A stretch of DNA of 64,000 nt from Protonemura montana (taxonomy: Eukaryota; Arthropoda; Insecta; Plecoptera; Nemouridae): contig OX387610.1 in NCBI GenBank assembly GCA_947568835.1, positions 13,435,001 through 13,499,000 on the forward strand. Reading direction: 5' to 3'. Both the position numbers and the translations under genes were made by a program. Each line of letters starts with the position of its first letter. The first letter of the stretch is position 1. Of the stretch, positions 48,365 to 59,330 are shown in pieces. Under the pieces are notes generated by a model that was given only the letters and a program-made list of their open reading frames with translations, was not told where the DNA came from and searched no databases.

Positions 48365-48456
48365 ACGATGAATATGGTGAGAAGTCGGTGATCGTCCTAC
48401 TGGACGGCGAGGAATCTGAACTGACTTTCATCGACCACGCATCCGCCGAAATGTCT
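48365..48456 (+). CDS. Rgk: Rgk exon with non-canonical G3 (DHAS)
   Basis: A 92-bp exon with acceptor CCTTGCAG|ACGAT at 48364 and donor ATGTCT|gtaagt at 48457. It completes codon 163 (G+AC = Asp) and encodes residues 164-193. It contains the beta2-beta3 strands (SVIVLLDGEESELTFID) followed by DHASAEMS. Ras GTPases have DxxG here (DTAG in Ras). This protein has Asp186-His-Ala-Ser189, so the switch II glycine and the usual catalytic glutamine position are lost. Divergence at G3 is a hallmark of RGK proteins and is expected to change switch behaviour; it is not evidence of decay, since the frame is intact. Introns of 24.6 kb and 8.7 kb flank this small exon. Confidence 0.96.
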
Positions 48457-48534
48457 GTAAGTACCAAAAAAGTTGTTATTTGAAATTACTTTTATAATCT
48501 TAGTGCACCTGTGGCACCCAACGCCAGTTTTAGG

Positions 48535-48735
48535 ATGAAATCTGAATTAAATTGCAAACGCTTGCAATGCGCCAGGTATTTTATTATTAACAACACCATA
48601 ACCGTCTAAAAAATTTATGCCCAAACGCGGACTCGAACGCCGATCTCCACCTGTCGCGGGTGTTGCTCTAACCCATTGAGCTACTTGGACACTGGCTTTT
48701 TGAGACGATTTCAGTGTATTTGATGAGAATGACGG
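48535..48735 (-). mobile_element. Family F copy with one tRNA-like unit
   Basis: Starts with AATTGCAAACGCTTGCAATG and TATTTTATTATTAACAACAC; the tRNA-like unit is on the minus strand at about 48619-48690 (GTCCAAGTAGCTCAATGGGT, GTTCGAGTCC). The T-stem has two mismatches. It begins about 80 bp after the donor of the 92-bp exon. Confidence 0.75.
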
Positions 48736-48861
48736 ATATCCATGGAGTATAACCATGAGGCTGTGAATACTCACAGTCACTCTGATTCCAGTGACGCTAT
48801 ATCACGTCACAACCTGTCAAACTCGAGTAACTACAATTTGACGTTGGATTTGTTGCTGTAT

Positions 48862-48955
48862 TAGGATGAAATCTTATTTAAATTGCAAACGCTTCAAGAG
48901 TCCCCGTTTGGGCATCAATTTTTGAGACGGTTATACTGCTGTTAATAATAAAATA
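48862..48955 (+). mobile_element. Family F right-end copy
   Basis: AATTGCAAACGCTTCAAGAG joins directly to the tRNA-like 3' end CCCCGTTTGGGCATCAATTT and the arm GAGACGGTTATACTGC..TAATAATAAAATACC. The left arm and most of the core are deleted. Confidence 0.7.
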
Positions 48956-49084
48956 CCAGTGGTGGTTATTTTTCTTAATCAAATCCACGGTATGATTGGT
49001 TAGCATCCAACAAAACCCTACTATTGCCGTATTCACAGTGCGTTTAGGCAAAAACTCCCATAAATTATAAGCATACATGGCCGT

Positions 49085-49375
49085 CAAATGTATACATTAC
49101 CGAAAAATTGCAGCTGCTTCTAGGTAGAGCCACCGTCGCTTTATTAACAAGTTTCATCTCTGTTATTTTGGTGTATATTGAAATAATATTTATTTATGCT
49201 GACATCATACGATTGATAAACGCTTGACGATATTTTCAGTGGCAACTTTTTAGCTGTAGAGTTGTTTTCTTAAGTACCTCAACTAGCGCCACCTAGTAGC
49301 AGCTAGAAGTTACCACGAGATGCCGGCTCGTTTCCCGAGGCCGGGTCTCTTTAAACCTGACCAATGGTGATGTCA
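49085..49375 (+). mobile_element. Family C MITE, diverged copy
   Basis: TAGGTAGAGCCACCGTCG, GATTGATAAACGCTTGACG, AGCGCCACCTAGTAGC; the module is strongly diverged and ends TTTAAACCTGACC. Confidence 0.6.
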
Positions 49376-50684
49376 ATCCGCCACTGCAGCTTGCTTATTA
49401 AAAAAAATCGCTCGATTTGCTTTTAATATATACAAGTTAAAATATGATTTCACAAAAAAAAATGTTACGCACGTGTGAATTTGATGACAACACAAAAGAA
49501 GGGATTGGCTTATAAAGTCGGAGACGCTTTTAGAAGTAGCTGAGGAGGAATTTGTAAAACGAGATACAGAAGGAAAGTTTCTTGATGTCACGAGTTCTCT
49601 GTAGAAACTTTTTTCTAAATGAGTTTCACAATATTTCCCCCCTCAGTAAAAGTTGACAAGAAAAATGTCTTCCCTTCTCAAGCTGAGCTAAATAAATAAT
49701 GGATCTATCTTAATTAGAGTCAATATATATAGGCTAAGTTTCGAAAGTTGGTCTTCAATTTAACTGCTAATGAGTTAGCCAAGCGAGAAGTATAAGTATT
49801 TATTACAACACTTCCAAACTTTGTCAGGAATTGATGATAATCAGGTACTTTATCCCGTTGTGATGGAATAGAATAAAATGGAACGGAGACGAAGCACCTA
49901 GGAGGAAGTCACCGAAAAACTGGTAAACTCTAAGAAGTTCATTGGTTTGCTGCTCAGTAATACAATTTAAGCGTTTTCAAGTTACAAGCATTCAAGAAAT
50001 TGTTTTTGGAAGTGTGGTGATCCCATGGCCCGGGCTAGATTTTAATGAGGCTGGATTCAAGTTGATATTAAACGGAGAGAATTCCTCAAGCACAGTTACA
50101 AATTTCAGATACAGAAATCAGACGTTTTGGGAGATTATAATTAGGTTGTAAATAGATGGGTATGTTTGAAAAATGTGAGCTAATTTTACAATTTTTAAAG
50201 CCAGGCATGAAAAAAATTTGAAATTATTTTTTTTTTGTGGGCCAATTTCCTGATATACTGAGTAAAGTCCCAGGCTTCTTGGAAATAATGAAAGTAAATA
50301 TGTTATGTAGATTTAAAAACAGCTGGTTTATCACATTTATTTGTTGATTTAAATCATAACATCTATGTGGCAAGAAATGTGTAGTGCCACAAATTGGTAC
50401 CGCGACGCACGGGAGCGATATTAACAGACCATCAATTTCAAAGAAAGATAGTTGACCTAAGTGTTGCTGCGGACAAAGTTTGCTCGTAAATCAAGTCGGA
50501 AGTGATTTCTTATTAGGTTTAATCAAGTAAATTCCTCATCATTCACTTTGACTAGCGGTGAAACCAGAAGTTGGACGATGGCTCGAAGTTGTTGGAGGTG
50601 GTATTAAATGTTTGAGAGTTTGCCGATGAAGGAAGTTGACGGATATATCCTTGAAATGAGTCAGCTTAGAGTAATAGAGTCTAG
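49376..50684. other. Unassigned part of intron 3
   Basis: Nothing supported. Poly(T) at about 50228-50236. Confidence 0.35.
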
Positions 50685-50962
50685 TCAGAGAGCCAGCGTT
50701 AATGTTAAACTTGCTGCTGAGCAAACGAGGCCGGCAACACTTGGTAACGGTAAGTGCCACCCGATGGCGCAAACAAAACTCTACAATTAAGTAATTACAA
50801 CGGAAAATATCGATACATGATGCATTAATTAAATGTGAGTAATCTGCGAGAAATAACGAAATGTAATTTATTAACAATCGATAAGACGGCGGCTTATTGT
50901 TGTCACTAAATTAGTCATTTGGCGGTCATTTTTTGGGAAGACAGTTAACATAAGCGCTATAA
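50685..50962 (-). mobile_element. Family C MITE copy, shortened
   Basis: Starts TAGTCAGAGAGCCAGCGTTA and carries one module with CACTTGGTAACGG; internal deletion removes the TGATAAACATG region. Ends GTTAACATAAGCGC. Confidence 0.78.
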
Positions 50963-51517
50963 TTGCACGGAAAAATAATAAATTAGTTTAAACATAGGAG
51001 AAACATACGATTTTTATAGATATGGGAAGGTAATAACATATGTCTTTATTACCAATGATAACGCAAATATGGTAAATGCTAAACCAAAGCCGTTTTCCTC
51101 AAAAGCAGGACAATTTTAAATATAATCAAACTCAACGAATGCAAAACTAAATCAGCATTGAGGTTTATGAAGGAAAACTTTTAGACGGAAAATCATATTT
51201 TGTTCACTTTGACATATTTTATTGGTTTCGGAAAATGTGACCCCCTTCTAGTTCATCAACCACTCGACAATGCAAATAAGTTTATATTAAATTTTTCTCC
51301 ATGCATCAGCATGTTTTCCACTCACAATGCGTATTGGTCAAATAATCTTCAACATCTTTGCACATGCACACGCACGCTATGCTCCAGGTTTACATCAAGA
51401 GACAAAAAAATCTTTACATCTCGAATGTATTATTTTCAGATTTCTCGACAACGTAGTAGCAAAAATAAACAATAGGAAAATAAAAAACTTATCAGAGAAC
51501 AAGTTGGTTGATTAGTG
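50963..51517. other. Unassigned part of intron 3
   Basis: No supported feature. Confidence 0.35.
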
Positions 51518-51856
51518 TGGCTAAGCGACACCCCTGTGGCACTGGTCGGTGAATTAGTAAATCACGATAAGGACAGTGACGAACCAACCTAGCCTAAAAG
51601 GGAGGAGAAGAGCGGAGACCAAGGAGTCCACCGACTTAACGTCCCTTCCGAAGGACGGTATAACTCGAACAACAGGATTCCTCCACAAATTCATGCTGTC
51701 GAGAGGTTGATAAGCAAGGCCAATGTATTTTCTGTATTAACTTTCATCCCTCCAACCTCTCTCCCGAACAGAACTGGTCATGTGTATGATGGTCACCCAT
51801 CCAATACCTGACCCAGCGCAGTGTTGCTTAACTTCGGTGACCACCGTTTGGTAGGA
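51518..51856 (+). mobile_element. Family A element, unexpanded copy
   Basis: Has only one 91-bp unit. TTAACTT occurs at 51737 and again at 51828, exactly 91 bp apart, which shows the ancestral flanking direct repeat. The GTGCCGGCAC core is deleted. Confidence 0.85.
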
Positions 51857-51884
51857 TTTTGATATAATTTGAATTAGCGTATTG

Positions 51885-52180
51885 CTGCAGAGCACAAGGA
51901 CTGTCCCTGGCATTACTGCCAACTCATGAAAGAATTTTAATAGTGGTTTAAGTGGTGACATTTCAGAATACTTAAAATACGTCCACACAATAATTCCTAG
52001 GATCGTTAAAATTAATAGAAAATACTTCTAATAGCTCAAGCAACAAAAAATCTTTGTACGAGAAAAGTTTTAAAGCAAAAGGAAACGTTGCATACATCAG
52101 TAAAAGTTTTATTTTTTATTTTTAATGACAGTTGGCTCTCATGTAACTCCAAAACTACCGATGGCGCCTCTACTCGAAAA
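51885..52180 (+). mobile_element. Family B element, truncated unexpanded copy
   Basis: Begins inside the module (GAGCACAAGGACTGTCCCTG) and keeps the family tail, with AAAACTACCGATGGCGCCTC at its end. It directly follows a family A copy. Confidence 0.7.
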
Positions 52181-53704
52181 CAATGCCACATTTAGTACGA
52201 GCAGAAAGAAAAACTATAGGAAAATTACAACAAAAACATATCAGTACATAACAAAGAGAAAATGTCTATAAAGACTAAAGAAAATATTCGTGCTCGTGGA
52301 AGAAAACTACCACCACGGCCACCAAAATTACATTTAGAGCCATCTTGGAAATGAAATCTAATAAGAACCTCTCTTCAACACCCTTATAGCAGGGAATGAG
52401 CCGTGACCTTGACGTTTGAAGGTCAACTTCGGCCACTCTGCCACGTAGCTGTCCTCTTAGCCGCCATTTTGTTCGATCAGACACGCATTTCCTGTTGGTC
52501 CCACGGGAATAGCGGAAGCGTATTCTATATACCCCTCGGACCAGGGATATGAAATATAATCTATGTGCAGTCTTCAGGTTTCTTTCATTTATGAACACAA
52601 TTTTTCTTAATGGGAAATGTAATTGGAAAATAATCACGCTGGGCGTTGAAATGTGAACCAACTGTCATTAAAAAAAAAACACTAAAGAACATCTCCGTTT
52701 GTGTTCGTCATTTTTTCTTTCTTTTAAAGCTTTTGTAGCGTCAAGATGTTTTTGTTTTTCCGAGCTGTTTTAAGATTTTTTTGACCTGTTATAACAATCT
52801 TTGGAACTACTTTTCAAATATACAACGAATGCTTTGAAATCCCGCCATTAGTTTATATAGTTATATCATTAGCAGGGCTGGGATTTTGGCTGAAAAGAGT
52901 CGTAGAGTTCTTGTTGCTTCTACGTTCACGTTTACCTTATTTGTCGGCCATGTTTGATTTGCGCAATAACGGTGTTTTAAAATTTTAATATTTTTAATTA
53001 GTAATAGCCCTATCAACAGTTTCAATATGGCAAGAAAACTGGTTCGTTCAGTCGAAGCCATCATTTTCTATCGAGTTTAACTCCACTCTATAGCAATGAT
53101 TTCAACATCCAACATTATCCCCGAGGCATCCTATGAGCCAGAGTATAAAAAGCAAATCAAATTAAATCAGAACTGCAGTCAAAAAATAAATGCAATGCAG
53201 CACATTGAGCGAGTCGTCTCGAATTTTCTATTGTAATATAATTATTTTCACGTGATTAAATATTGATTTTGTGATAGCAAGTGTGTTTTAGAGTTGCATT
53301 GCACTCGAGTGAATCTAAGCTTCATTCGAATCGGATTTAATTAAACTCGTGTACATCGACAGTAAAGTGTAGATGATAACCTTAAAAAAATACTAAATAT
53401 TTGGTACATATATGCTATCGGAATTTTCATAACATAAATAAAAAATACTTAACATGTTGGTGTTTAAGTTAGATCCATTGTGCTTGAAGCTGCCACGAGT
53501 GATATGAGTGATGTGACCTTCTTCGCTTGCTATCAGGTCAAGACTCAATGTTCTCGTTCAAAACCAACTCTAATATGAGTGGCAAAAATTAAAAAATTGA
53601 CTCCTTAAAACCTGCCAATTCGACGGTCCACTCCAGAATAACAAAGTGCTTGTGGTTAAATAAGATGTCATTGCAGATACCAGTTTCTGAACAATCGACA
53701 TTAT
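52181..53704. other. Unassigned part of intron 3
   Basis: A 128-codon minus frame (52275-52661) is the longest non-repeat frame outside the gene, but its translation shows no domain I recognise and no splice logic. Nothing else seen. Confidence 0.35.
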
Positions 53705-53826
53705 CCAAGCGTCAACAATCCAAGCGCCATCGGGTGGCCACTACCGTAACCCTGCGTTGCAGGCTCGTTTGCTCATCAGAAATTTCAACATTAACACAGG
53801 CCCTCTACACCTATAATAAATTCAAT
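53705..53826 (+). mobile_element. Family C MITE right-end fragment
   Basis: AAGCGCCATCGGGTGGCCAC to TTAACACAGGCCCTCTACACC; module and right terminus only. Confidence 0.65.
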
Positions 53827-54328
53827 GCTAAAAGCAAAAATTAATTTTCTACTTTATCGCCGTGATTTGTAATTAATAACAAGGCGCTTTGTCAGCAAAT
53901 ATTTTTGATTATAAATCAAATCGGTTACTATTGATTTTCAGCTCACTCGTATTTACATCCGATTACAGCCACGTGAATTCAGATGAGAATTAATTAAATA
54001 CAGAGACTGAGAGCGCATGTACGCAAGGGTGCGGTACAGAGCACAAACCTCAAATGTCACCCTTTTCGGCAACCATTTGTAATCACGAGATTAATACAAT
54101 AATATCCCACAAAAGCTCCACCGGGCGCGTTAGCCATGTATTGTTCCTGTATACGTAAGCGCTGTTGGGTACCACATTTTAGTGGTGGACATGCCATACG
54201 CCAAAATCCCAATAACCAAAGGGTGCTTTATCAACCCACCAAAATACAATAGCACGTATTTATGTCATATAACAGCGTGGCGACTTGAGGGGTAAACTAT
54301 GTTCAGTGAGAGAACGCACTTTTTCCAA
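53827..54328. other. Unassigned part of intron 3
   Basis: Nothing supported. Confidence 0.35.
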
Positions 54329-54980
54329 CTGTAGCAATGCAGGGGACAGTCCTTGTGCTGGTATCTTCTCTCACGGGCTAGACTGTAGCAATGCTGGGGA
54401 CAGTCCTTGTGCTGGTATCTTCTCTCACGGCTAGACTGTAGCAATGCAGGGGACAGTCCTTGTGCTGGTATCTTCTCTCACGGTCTAGACTGTAGCAATG
54501 CAGGGGACAGTCCTTGTGCTGGTATCTTCTCTCACGGGCTAGACTGTAGCAATGCTGGGGACACTCCTTGTGCTGGTATCTTCTCTCACGGGCTAGACTG
54601 TAGCAATGCTGGGGACAGTCCTTGTGCTGGTATCTTCTCTCACGGGCTAGACTGTAGCAATGCAGGGGATAGTCCTTATGCTGGTATCTTCTCTCACGGG
54701 CTAGACTGTAGCGATGCTGGGGACAGTCCTTGTGCTGGTATCTTCTCTCACGGGCTAGACTGTAGCAATGCAGGGGACAGTCCTTGTGCTGGTATCTTCT
54801 CTCACGGGCTAGACTGTAGCAATGCAGGGGACATTCCTTGTGCTGGTATCTTCTCTCACGGGCTAGACTGTAGCAATGCAGGGGACAGTCCTTGTGCTGG
54901 TATCTTCTCTCACAGGCTAGACTGTAGCAATGCAGGGGACAGTCCTTGTGCTGGTATCTTCTCTCACGGGCTAGACTGTA
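54329..54980 (-). repeat. Family B 54-bp array, 12 units
   Basis: On the + strand: CTGTAGCAATGCAGGGGACA, GTCCTTGTGCTGGTATCTTC, TCTCACGGGCTAGA. Units are nearly identical. 54 is divisible by 3, so frames of about 200 codons run on both strands (for example minus SLARERRYQHKDCPLHCY); these are by-products. It lies in the opposite orientation to the other family B arrays. Confidence 0.95.
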
Positions 54981-56334
54981 TGTGTTATATGAGTTTCTTA
55001 GCAAGAAAAAAATAGACGTGAAACGAATCGTCAAGTAGGTAATAACTTAAAGTAATTGCAGACATTTTCTCTTCAAAATGTTTCCATTTAGCTCAGGTGC
55101 TTTGAGCTATTGCAGCAATCGCTTGGGCTCAGGGTGGTGGTTCTTTAGCAGATAAAAACCGAGGGGAAAATACAACAACACATAATTGATGATCGGATTT
55201 CGTGTAATTTTGCCGGAGCCAGCGGCGTGCACACGGAATTATGTAGTTAGCTGTTATGTTTGAAACAGAGCATTGCAGTGGGATTTCAACGGGATTATCG
55301 ATGTTTTGTATGCGGTATCTATTGGAGCTGGACAACGCCGTACCAACATTTTCACAAACAATGAGTTGAGGAATTTTCCAGTGACATTTCTATTTTCCAG
55401 GAAAATCAATTAGCGTGCGCGGTATACCTACACAGATACAAAACTATTTGATTTGAAACGTTCTAAAAACTGATTACTAAACTAATGGAATTGAGTTCAG
55501 TGACAGAGTTTTGTTATATAACCTATAAAACTTGTTTTTTTTTACGGCTTAGCGTTTACTAAATTCTCAAAATTGTAATGGAATCTGCATCATAATGAGC
55601 AATACAATAGAAATTAGCCTAAAAATATTCAATGAATTGGCAAGATTACTCAACGAACAAAGTATAATAGCTCACAAAAGCGTAGTACGTGGTCTATTAA
55701 ACAAAAATCCCTACCCAAAGAATGCTCTTCAGTAATTCCCTGTCGAATAGATAGGTATATACACCGATTACAAACAAGATTCTTAGAATTGCCGGCTTTT
55801 AGCTTACCCGTCAGCGTACCTTATAAAAGTTTAAAGTTTCAGCCACGGTTCCTGCACCAAATTCATAGTGACAGCACATGACGCAGTTAGCGCAAACCAG
55901 GAATGAACGGAGAACCACTCTTGGGCCCAGCTGGTACCAGAGCATCGGCACTGAGCATTTTTACAGAATTTTCTGCGGCGCTACTGAATGTTTGATGAAT
56001 TCTTTCGAGCGAGTATTAAACATGGAAAGAAAAGCGTTCTTTTACTCTCAAGAGAGTTCAGTTTTTCTTTTTGAACCTAGAGGGGTATACTCGCGCTCGT
56101 AGTCGTATTTGTACAGGAGCAAACATCGTAGGATATTAGTTGGATTTGATTCAATAACCTTACTTCCATTTAAATTGAAAACCTCGGAAAATGGTATCAA
56201 ATTGCCCTATTAAATAAAAGCCATCGGCTAAGATGGCAAGATATGACCAGACCGAGCGTACTCCCAATTATGGCACGGGGAAATTATAATGTTTCCGTAA
56301 TGTAGATACTACATTGGCTGCATATTTTAAAGTG
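54981..56334. other. Unassigned part of intron 3
   Basis: No supported feature; a 74-codon + frame at 55878-56102 is not recognisable. Confidence 0.35.
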
Positions 56335-56440
56335 GCCAGTGAGAGAAGATATCAATCCAAGGACCACCCCCAGCATTGCTACCTAATCATTTATCAAATT
56401 TCATTTACGATTTTAGTAATGGTATTTCAAAATACTTATT
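56335..56440 (+). mobile_element. Family B element fragment
   Basis: AGTGAGAGAAGATATCAATC, CCCCAGCATTGCTACC and the start of the tail TTTACGATTTTAGTAATGG. Confidence 0.65.
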
Positions 56441-56531
56441 AATTTTCAATTTTGTTAGTATTTGTAAGCAATTAATGATTTAATAATAACCGAATTATAA
56501 ATAAATGGAAATAAATTAAAGTTTGTAAAAT

Positions 56532-56641
56532 AGGACGGCCGCACGCGCTATCAGGTGGCACCTACCGTTACCACGTGTTACCGGCCTCGTTTGCTCAGCA
56601 GAATGTTTAACATTAACGCTGCCCGCTAACTATAGCTAAAT
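56532..56641 (+). mobile_element. Family C MITE right-end fragment
   Basis: Module CGCTATCAGGTGGCACCTAC..GTTTGCTCAGCAG and end TAACGCTGCCCGCTAACTATAGC. A family A copy follows immediately. Confidence 0.7.
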
Positions 56642-57000
56642 TGATTGATTTGTGGTGCTTAACGATGCATTTTTTGACAACGGGCTATGTGTGGAACTGG
56701 TCTAATGGCGTCGGTGAATGAGTGGATGATGATGATGAACCTAACCTAGCTTTGAAGAGAGGAGAGGAAACCCGGTGCCGGCACGTAGCCTACTCCAGTC
56801 GAAGAGCACCAAGAGGATCACCGGCTTAATGTCCCTTCCGAAGGACGGTACAACGCGAACAACAGAATTCCTTCACAAATCCATGCTGTCGAGAGGTTGA
56901 TAAGCAAAGCGAGGGAAGTTGCTGTACTAACTTTCATACCTCCAAACTCTCTCCCGAACAGAACTGGTCATGTGTATGATGGTCACCCATTCAATGATCA
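56642..57000 (+). mobile_element. Family A element, 3'-truncated
   Basis: Complete head and core. TGCTGT at 56884 and 56920 flank a single 36-bp module. It stops within the first 91-bp unit at CACCCATTCAATG, about 195 bp before exon 57196. Confidence 0.85.
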
Positions 57001-57195
57001 TAACTAAAAACTCAATGCTTAAAATTATAGCAAGCTCAACATACAGTGAAGTGATCACAAAATGTTGTGTAGCCTCTAGGTATCTGATTATCATGGTGAC
57101 CATCGCAATGTAGCTAGGCGATGTTCAACCGACCATGCATCTGTCTCTAACTAGACCTAGTAGTTAAACCGTGCGGTTTCTCCTATATGTTTCAG

Positions 57196-57388
57196 CCTGA
57201 GAACTGCATCACCACATACGAGCCACAAGCCTACATCATCGTCTACTCTACAGTTGACCGAGCTAGTATGCGCTGTGCAGAACATACCCTACAGTGTCTC
57301 TGGAAGAGTGACTCAATTTCGGCCAAAGCTGTCATCCTCGTTGGGAACAAGGCTGACCTCGTGAGGAGCCGGGTCGTTACTACTGATG
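57196..57388 (+). CDS. Rgk: Rgk exon with G4 (NKAD)
   Basis: Acceptor TATGTTTCAG|CCTGAG at 57195 and donor ACTGATG|gtaagc at 57389; enters in phase 0 and leaves in phase 1. Encodes residues 194-257. Beta4 is AYIIVYSTVDRASM (205-218), an alpha3 segment follows, and beta5 AVILVGNKADLVRSR (238-252) holds the guanine-specificity motif NKAD at 244-247. This is the best conserved segment and looks fully functional. A nested family D foldback element begins only 121 bp after the donor site. Confidence 0.97.
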
Positions 57389-57508
57389 GTAAGCTCATTT
57401 CTTGTACTGAATTGTTGAAAGTCTTCTGTGATACAAGTTTTTTTAAAGAGGTTGTATTGTCTCCATCTTCTTCTGGGAGATCTGCAGTTAACAAAATATA
57501 TTTTTTTT

Positions 57509-57910
57509 GACAAAAACTATTTGAACTGGGTTTTCAATGCTAAGTAAAGAACAACGACATTATGATGGTTTTTAGACTCATGTCTACTTGATTTATTCTA
57601 AGCACTAGTTTTAACAAAAACTATTTTAAATGGGTTTTGAATGCTAGGTCAAGGGCTACTAAATTTCCCTAAATGTGTGACGAAACGTCGGGAAATTTAG
57701 TAGCCCTTTACTTAGCATTTAAAACCTATTTCAAATAGTTTTTGTTAACAACTACATTTACAAATACAATTTTTTTATTATAATTATTATTCTAGATAAT
57801 TGGGAAATTTAGTTGTTCTTTACTTAGCATTTAAAACCCAGTTCGAATAGTTTTTATCAAAACTAGTGCCAAGGTTACATCGTTATCAAGTAGAGATGAG
57901 TCTAAAAACA
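57509..57910 (+). mobile_element. Family D foldback, nested/compound copy
   Basis: Contains three D arms: GACAAAAACTATTTGAACTG at the left, an inverted end GGTTTTTAGACTCATGTCTA with a second GTTTTGAATGCTAGGTCAAG arm in the middle, and two inverted arms on the right (ACTTAGCATTTAAAACC appears twice). It ends GAGTCTAAAAACA. This looks like one D element inside another, or serial template switching. Confidence 0.8.
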
Positions 57911-58855
57911 ATCGGATTTTGATTTTGGTTTTTATTCTAATTAGTACTTCCGTTGGTGCTACAAATCATCGTACGTCTTTGCCAAATTGGAATAGACTGA
58001 AATTTGGAATTAATTTGGCAAATATATATATTTGGTACTTAAAAGTTCAGGCTCTACGATTTCCCTTGAACAATTAAAAAAGGTCAGAACAAAGATGTGA
58101 TTTTCTTAAAAATTATTCTAAGAAATTCGAGCGTGGCAATAATTATCCGCATGAACTGATCAAAGCTTGTCAAAGACGCTGGACCGTGAAAAGATCAAAT
58201 CATGGATACTCCAATTACAAAATAATTGGGGAGCCGAGAGAAAGAGGATGGAAATTAATATCGCAGTGGAAAGATTTTTATTAGCACAGACCCAATTTAT
58301 CTTTGTAGACAGAGTACGCTTTTGCAATTATTTTTAGTAATAAGAGACCAATTGTTTGACAAGCACATGAGCTAGAAATCGCAGTCGAAGAGAAAAATGG
58401 ACCATATAGTATGACCTTATGTTACTAACCTAGTTTCCTATGTGAAAATATCACGGTGATGTTCTCAAACAAAACATTTGTGTCGTTTTGACACTCGGTA
58501 TTCAATTACATTCAAAGCATTCTTCTATTTGTATTTCGCTCGGAACGATAATAAATGATGACAGCACTCAGCCGTTTCTGTGCGAAAATACCGTCACTGT
58601 TTCGGTTTGGTTATGAGCTGGGCTTTGTTAAAACAACATGTCACTCATTCCGCTTCTTCTGTGTACTTTGCAGAATAGAAAATCGCGGACACTTTTTTTT
58701 TAAGTATGCCTAGCACGTTTTTAAAAGTTACTTTTGAAGTAACTTAACGATTTTTTTTTCTCTCCGAAAAAGACTTCTTTGACAGAGAATCAAAGGAAAT
58801 CGTGAATTGTATGGTAGAATATTGTGTATGGACGTGTAAAAAAAGTGAAATGGCG
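57911..58855. other. Unassigned part of intron 4
   Basis: Nothing supported. Confidence 0.35.
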
Positions 58856-59330
58856 CCTATGTTCAACTGGCTTTGCGAAAAATGATTGCAAAATTACTAA
58901 ATTACCGACGAAAATTGAGGCTGCTTCTTGGTAGTCACCATCGTTTCGAGCTAAAGGATTTTTTTTTGTTATTTCTTGAAGATTACTCGCATTTGTGACT
59001 GATTTACGCTGGAACAATATTCGATATCCGTGTACCGATATTTTAGTCGTAATTATTTAATTTTTTAAAAATGACAGCCGCAAGCAACCTAACCTAACCT
59101 AACCTAACTTAACCTAACCTAACCTAACCTAACCTAACCTAACCTAACCTAACCTAACCTAACCTAACCTAACCTAACCAAACCTAACCTAACCTAACCT
59201 GACCAAACCTAACCTAACCTAACCTAACCTAACCTAACCTGACCAAACCTAACCTAACCTAACCTAACCTACCTTTACCACGTGTTACCGGTTCGTTTGG
59301 TCAACAGTATGAACTATAACCTATAAACTG
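58856..59330 (+). mobile_element. Family C MITE interrupted by a telomeric array
   Basis: Left half AACTGGCTTTGCGAAAAATG to ATGACAGCCGCAAGC; right half ACCTTTACCACGTGTTACCG to GTCAACAGTATGAAC. The family's CGCCATCGGGTGGC is missing between them and replaced by the (AACCT)n array. Confidence 0.82.
59086..59270 (-). repeat. Interstitial insect telomeric repeat (TTAGG)n, 37 pentamers
   Basis: 185 bp in strict 5-bp register. 32 or 33 units are AACCT (TTAGG on the minus strand); variants are AACTT, AACCA and two GACCA units 40 bp apart. TTAGG is the ancestral insect telomere motif. It is surrounded by MITE and intron sequence, so it is internal, not a chromosome end. Confidence 0.97.

Noticed and set aside
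52275..52661. 128-codon minus-strand gene
   Set aside because: No recognisable domain, no flanking splice logic, and a frame of this size is compatible with chance in 64 kb.
54378..55034. About 200-codon frames on both strands in the 54-bp array
   Set aside because: Same arithmetic artefact; single-base length variation in sister arrays destroys the frame.
59086..59270. True chromosome end
   Set aside because: The array is only 185 bp and is flanked on both sides by the two halves of a MITE and by introns of one gene.
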